Part shown: positions 63,894 through 64,000 of the stretch, piece after piece
Position numbering within the stretch: the stretch's first letter is position 1
Layout of the letters: each line of letters begins with the position of its first letter
Assembly: GCA_040752025.1 (NCBI GenBank)
Contig: JBFMFR010000031.1
Span: 18,786-82,785, forward strand
DNA from: JBFMFR01 sp040752025
Lineage (GTDB): Bacteria; Chloroflexota; Anaerolineae; Anaerolineales; UBA4823
Length of the DNA stretch: 64,000 nt
Direction: 5' to 3'
Notes under the pieces: generated by a model
What the model was told of the DNA's origin: nothing
What the model saw: only the letters and a program-made list of their open reading frames with translations
Database searches by the model: none
Position numbers and translations under genes: made by a program

Positions 63894-64000
63894 AAAATGA
63901 GCCGATAGGGCCTTGACAAAATGGCCGTTCACTGCGAATCTTTGTGTATCCAAAAGCACAAAGGAGCACATTATGAACGGCCTAACCAACTATATCACAA
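63894..64000 (+). mobile_element. Probable left end of an insertion sequence, cut by the window edge
   Basis: Right after the truncated protease, TTGACA (63913) may be a -35. GGCCGTTCA (63923-63931) and TGAACGGCC (63974-63982) are inverted repeats, the second covering the ATG at 63973, which has AAGGAG before it. The frame starts MNGLTNYIT and runs off the window. An abrupt end of a conserved gene plus a new gene start is typical of an IS edge; the family is not identified. Confidence 0.45.

Overview
The window looks like chromosomal DNA of a high-GC member of the Chloroflexi, most likely Anaerolineae. This rests on lipoproteins whose lipobox cysteine is followed by Thr/Pro-rich linkers (22702-23397, 40340-41626), a DUF5317-like membrane protein, a truncated kinase start beginning GQILNNRYRI, ABC exporters of the DUF990 type and a hopanoid cluster. 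It is an inference from protein style; there is no rRNA gene to test it, and I saw no tRNA.

Layout. 1-6752 is a very long type I-C-like CRISPR array (about 101 repeat units, 100 spacers), cut at the left edge and ending on the right in decayed repeats, so leader and cas genes should lie left of the window. 6892-8981 is a tandem duplication of a transcription unit (promoter, secreted protein, terminator). 9-15 kb holds a methyltransferase, a DNA glycosylase, a membrane-anchored DsbA-like protein, a cobalamin adenosyltransferase and a zinc ribbon / MoxR ATPase / VWA operon. 15-22 kb is signalling: a PAS-GAF-GGDEF protein and a histidine kinase / OmpR-type regulator pair. 22-30 kb carries secreted proteins, an LCAT-like hydrolase, a URO-D family protein, a TPR lipoprotein and a class III cyclase-like protein. 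30-40 kb has a third member of the duplicated family, a membrane MutS-like ATPase, and an overlapping operon of HD-GYP, CHAT protease and B12-radical SAM genes. 40-48 kb has a solute-binding protein, hicAB, a STAND/BTAD regulator split by an in-frame amber codon, and a small-protein operon ending in a degenerate response regulator. 48-54 kb has a ferritin-like protein, an ABC exporter operon with an embedded RibD-like reductase, and divergent MerR-like and TetR regulators. 54-59 kb is the hopanoid cluster (hpnG, shc, squalene/phytoene synthase, hpnH). 59-64 kb holds another diguanylate cyclase, a toxin-antitoxin pair with a nonsense-mutated toxin, a PHP phosphoesterase, and an AT-rich S1 protease gene with a frameshifted signal peptide that ends before its catalytic serine next to what looks like the edge of an insertion sequence.

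Shared themes. Two palindrome families recur between genes: CCGGAG/CTCCGG hairpins with compensated outer stems, mostly between convergent genes, and AGAAAYCSG...-type hairpins. Several genes have TATAAT only 6-7 nt before ATG, suggesting leaderless mRNAs. Four genes show decay (amber codon at 44123, ochre codon at 61643, frameshift near 62792, truncated kinase at 42545). Signalling is dense: two GGDEF proteins, one HD-GYP, one cyclase-like protein and two-component parts.
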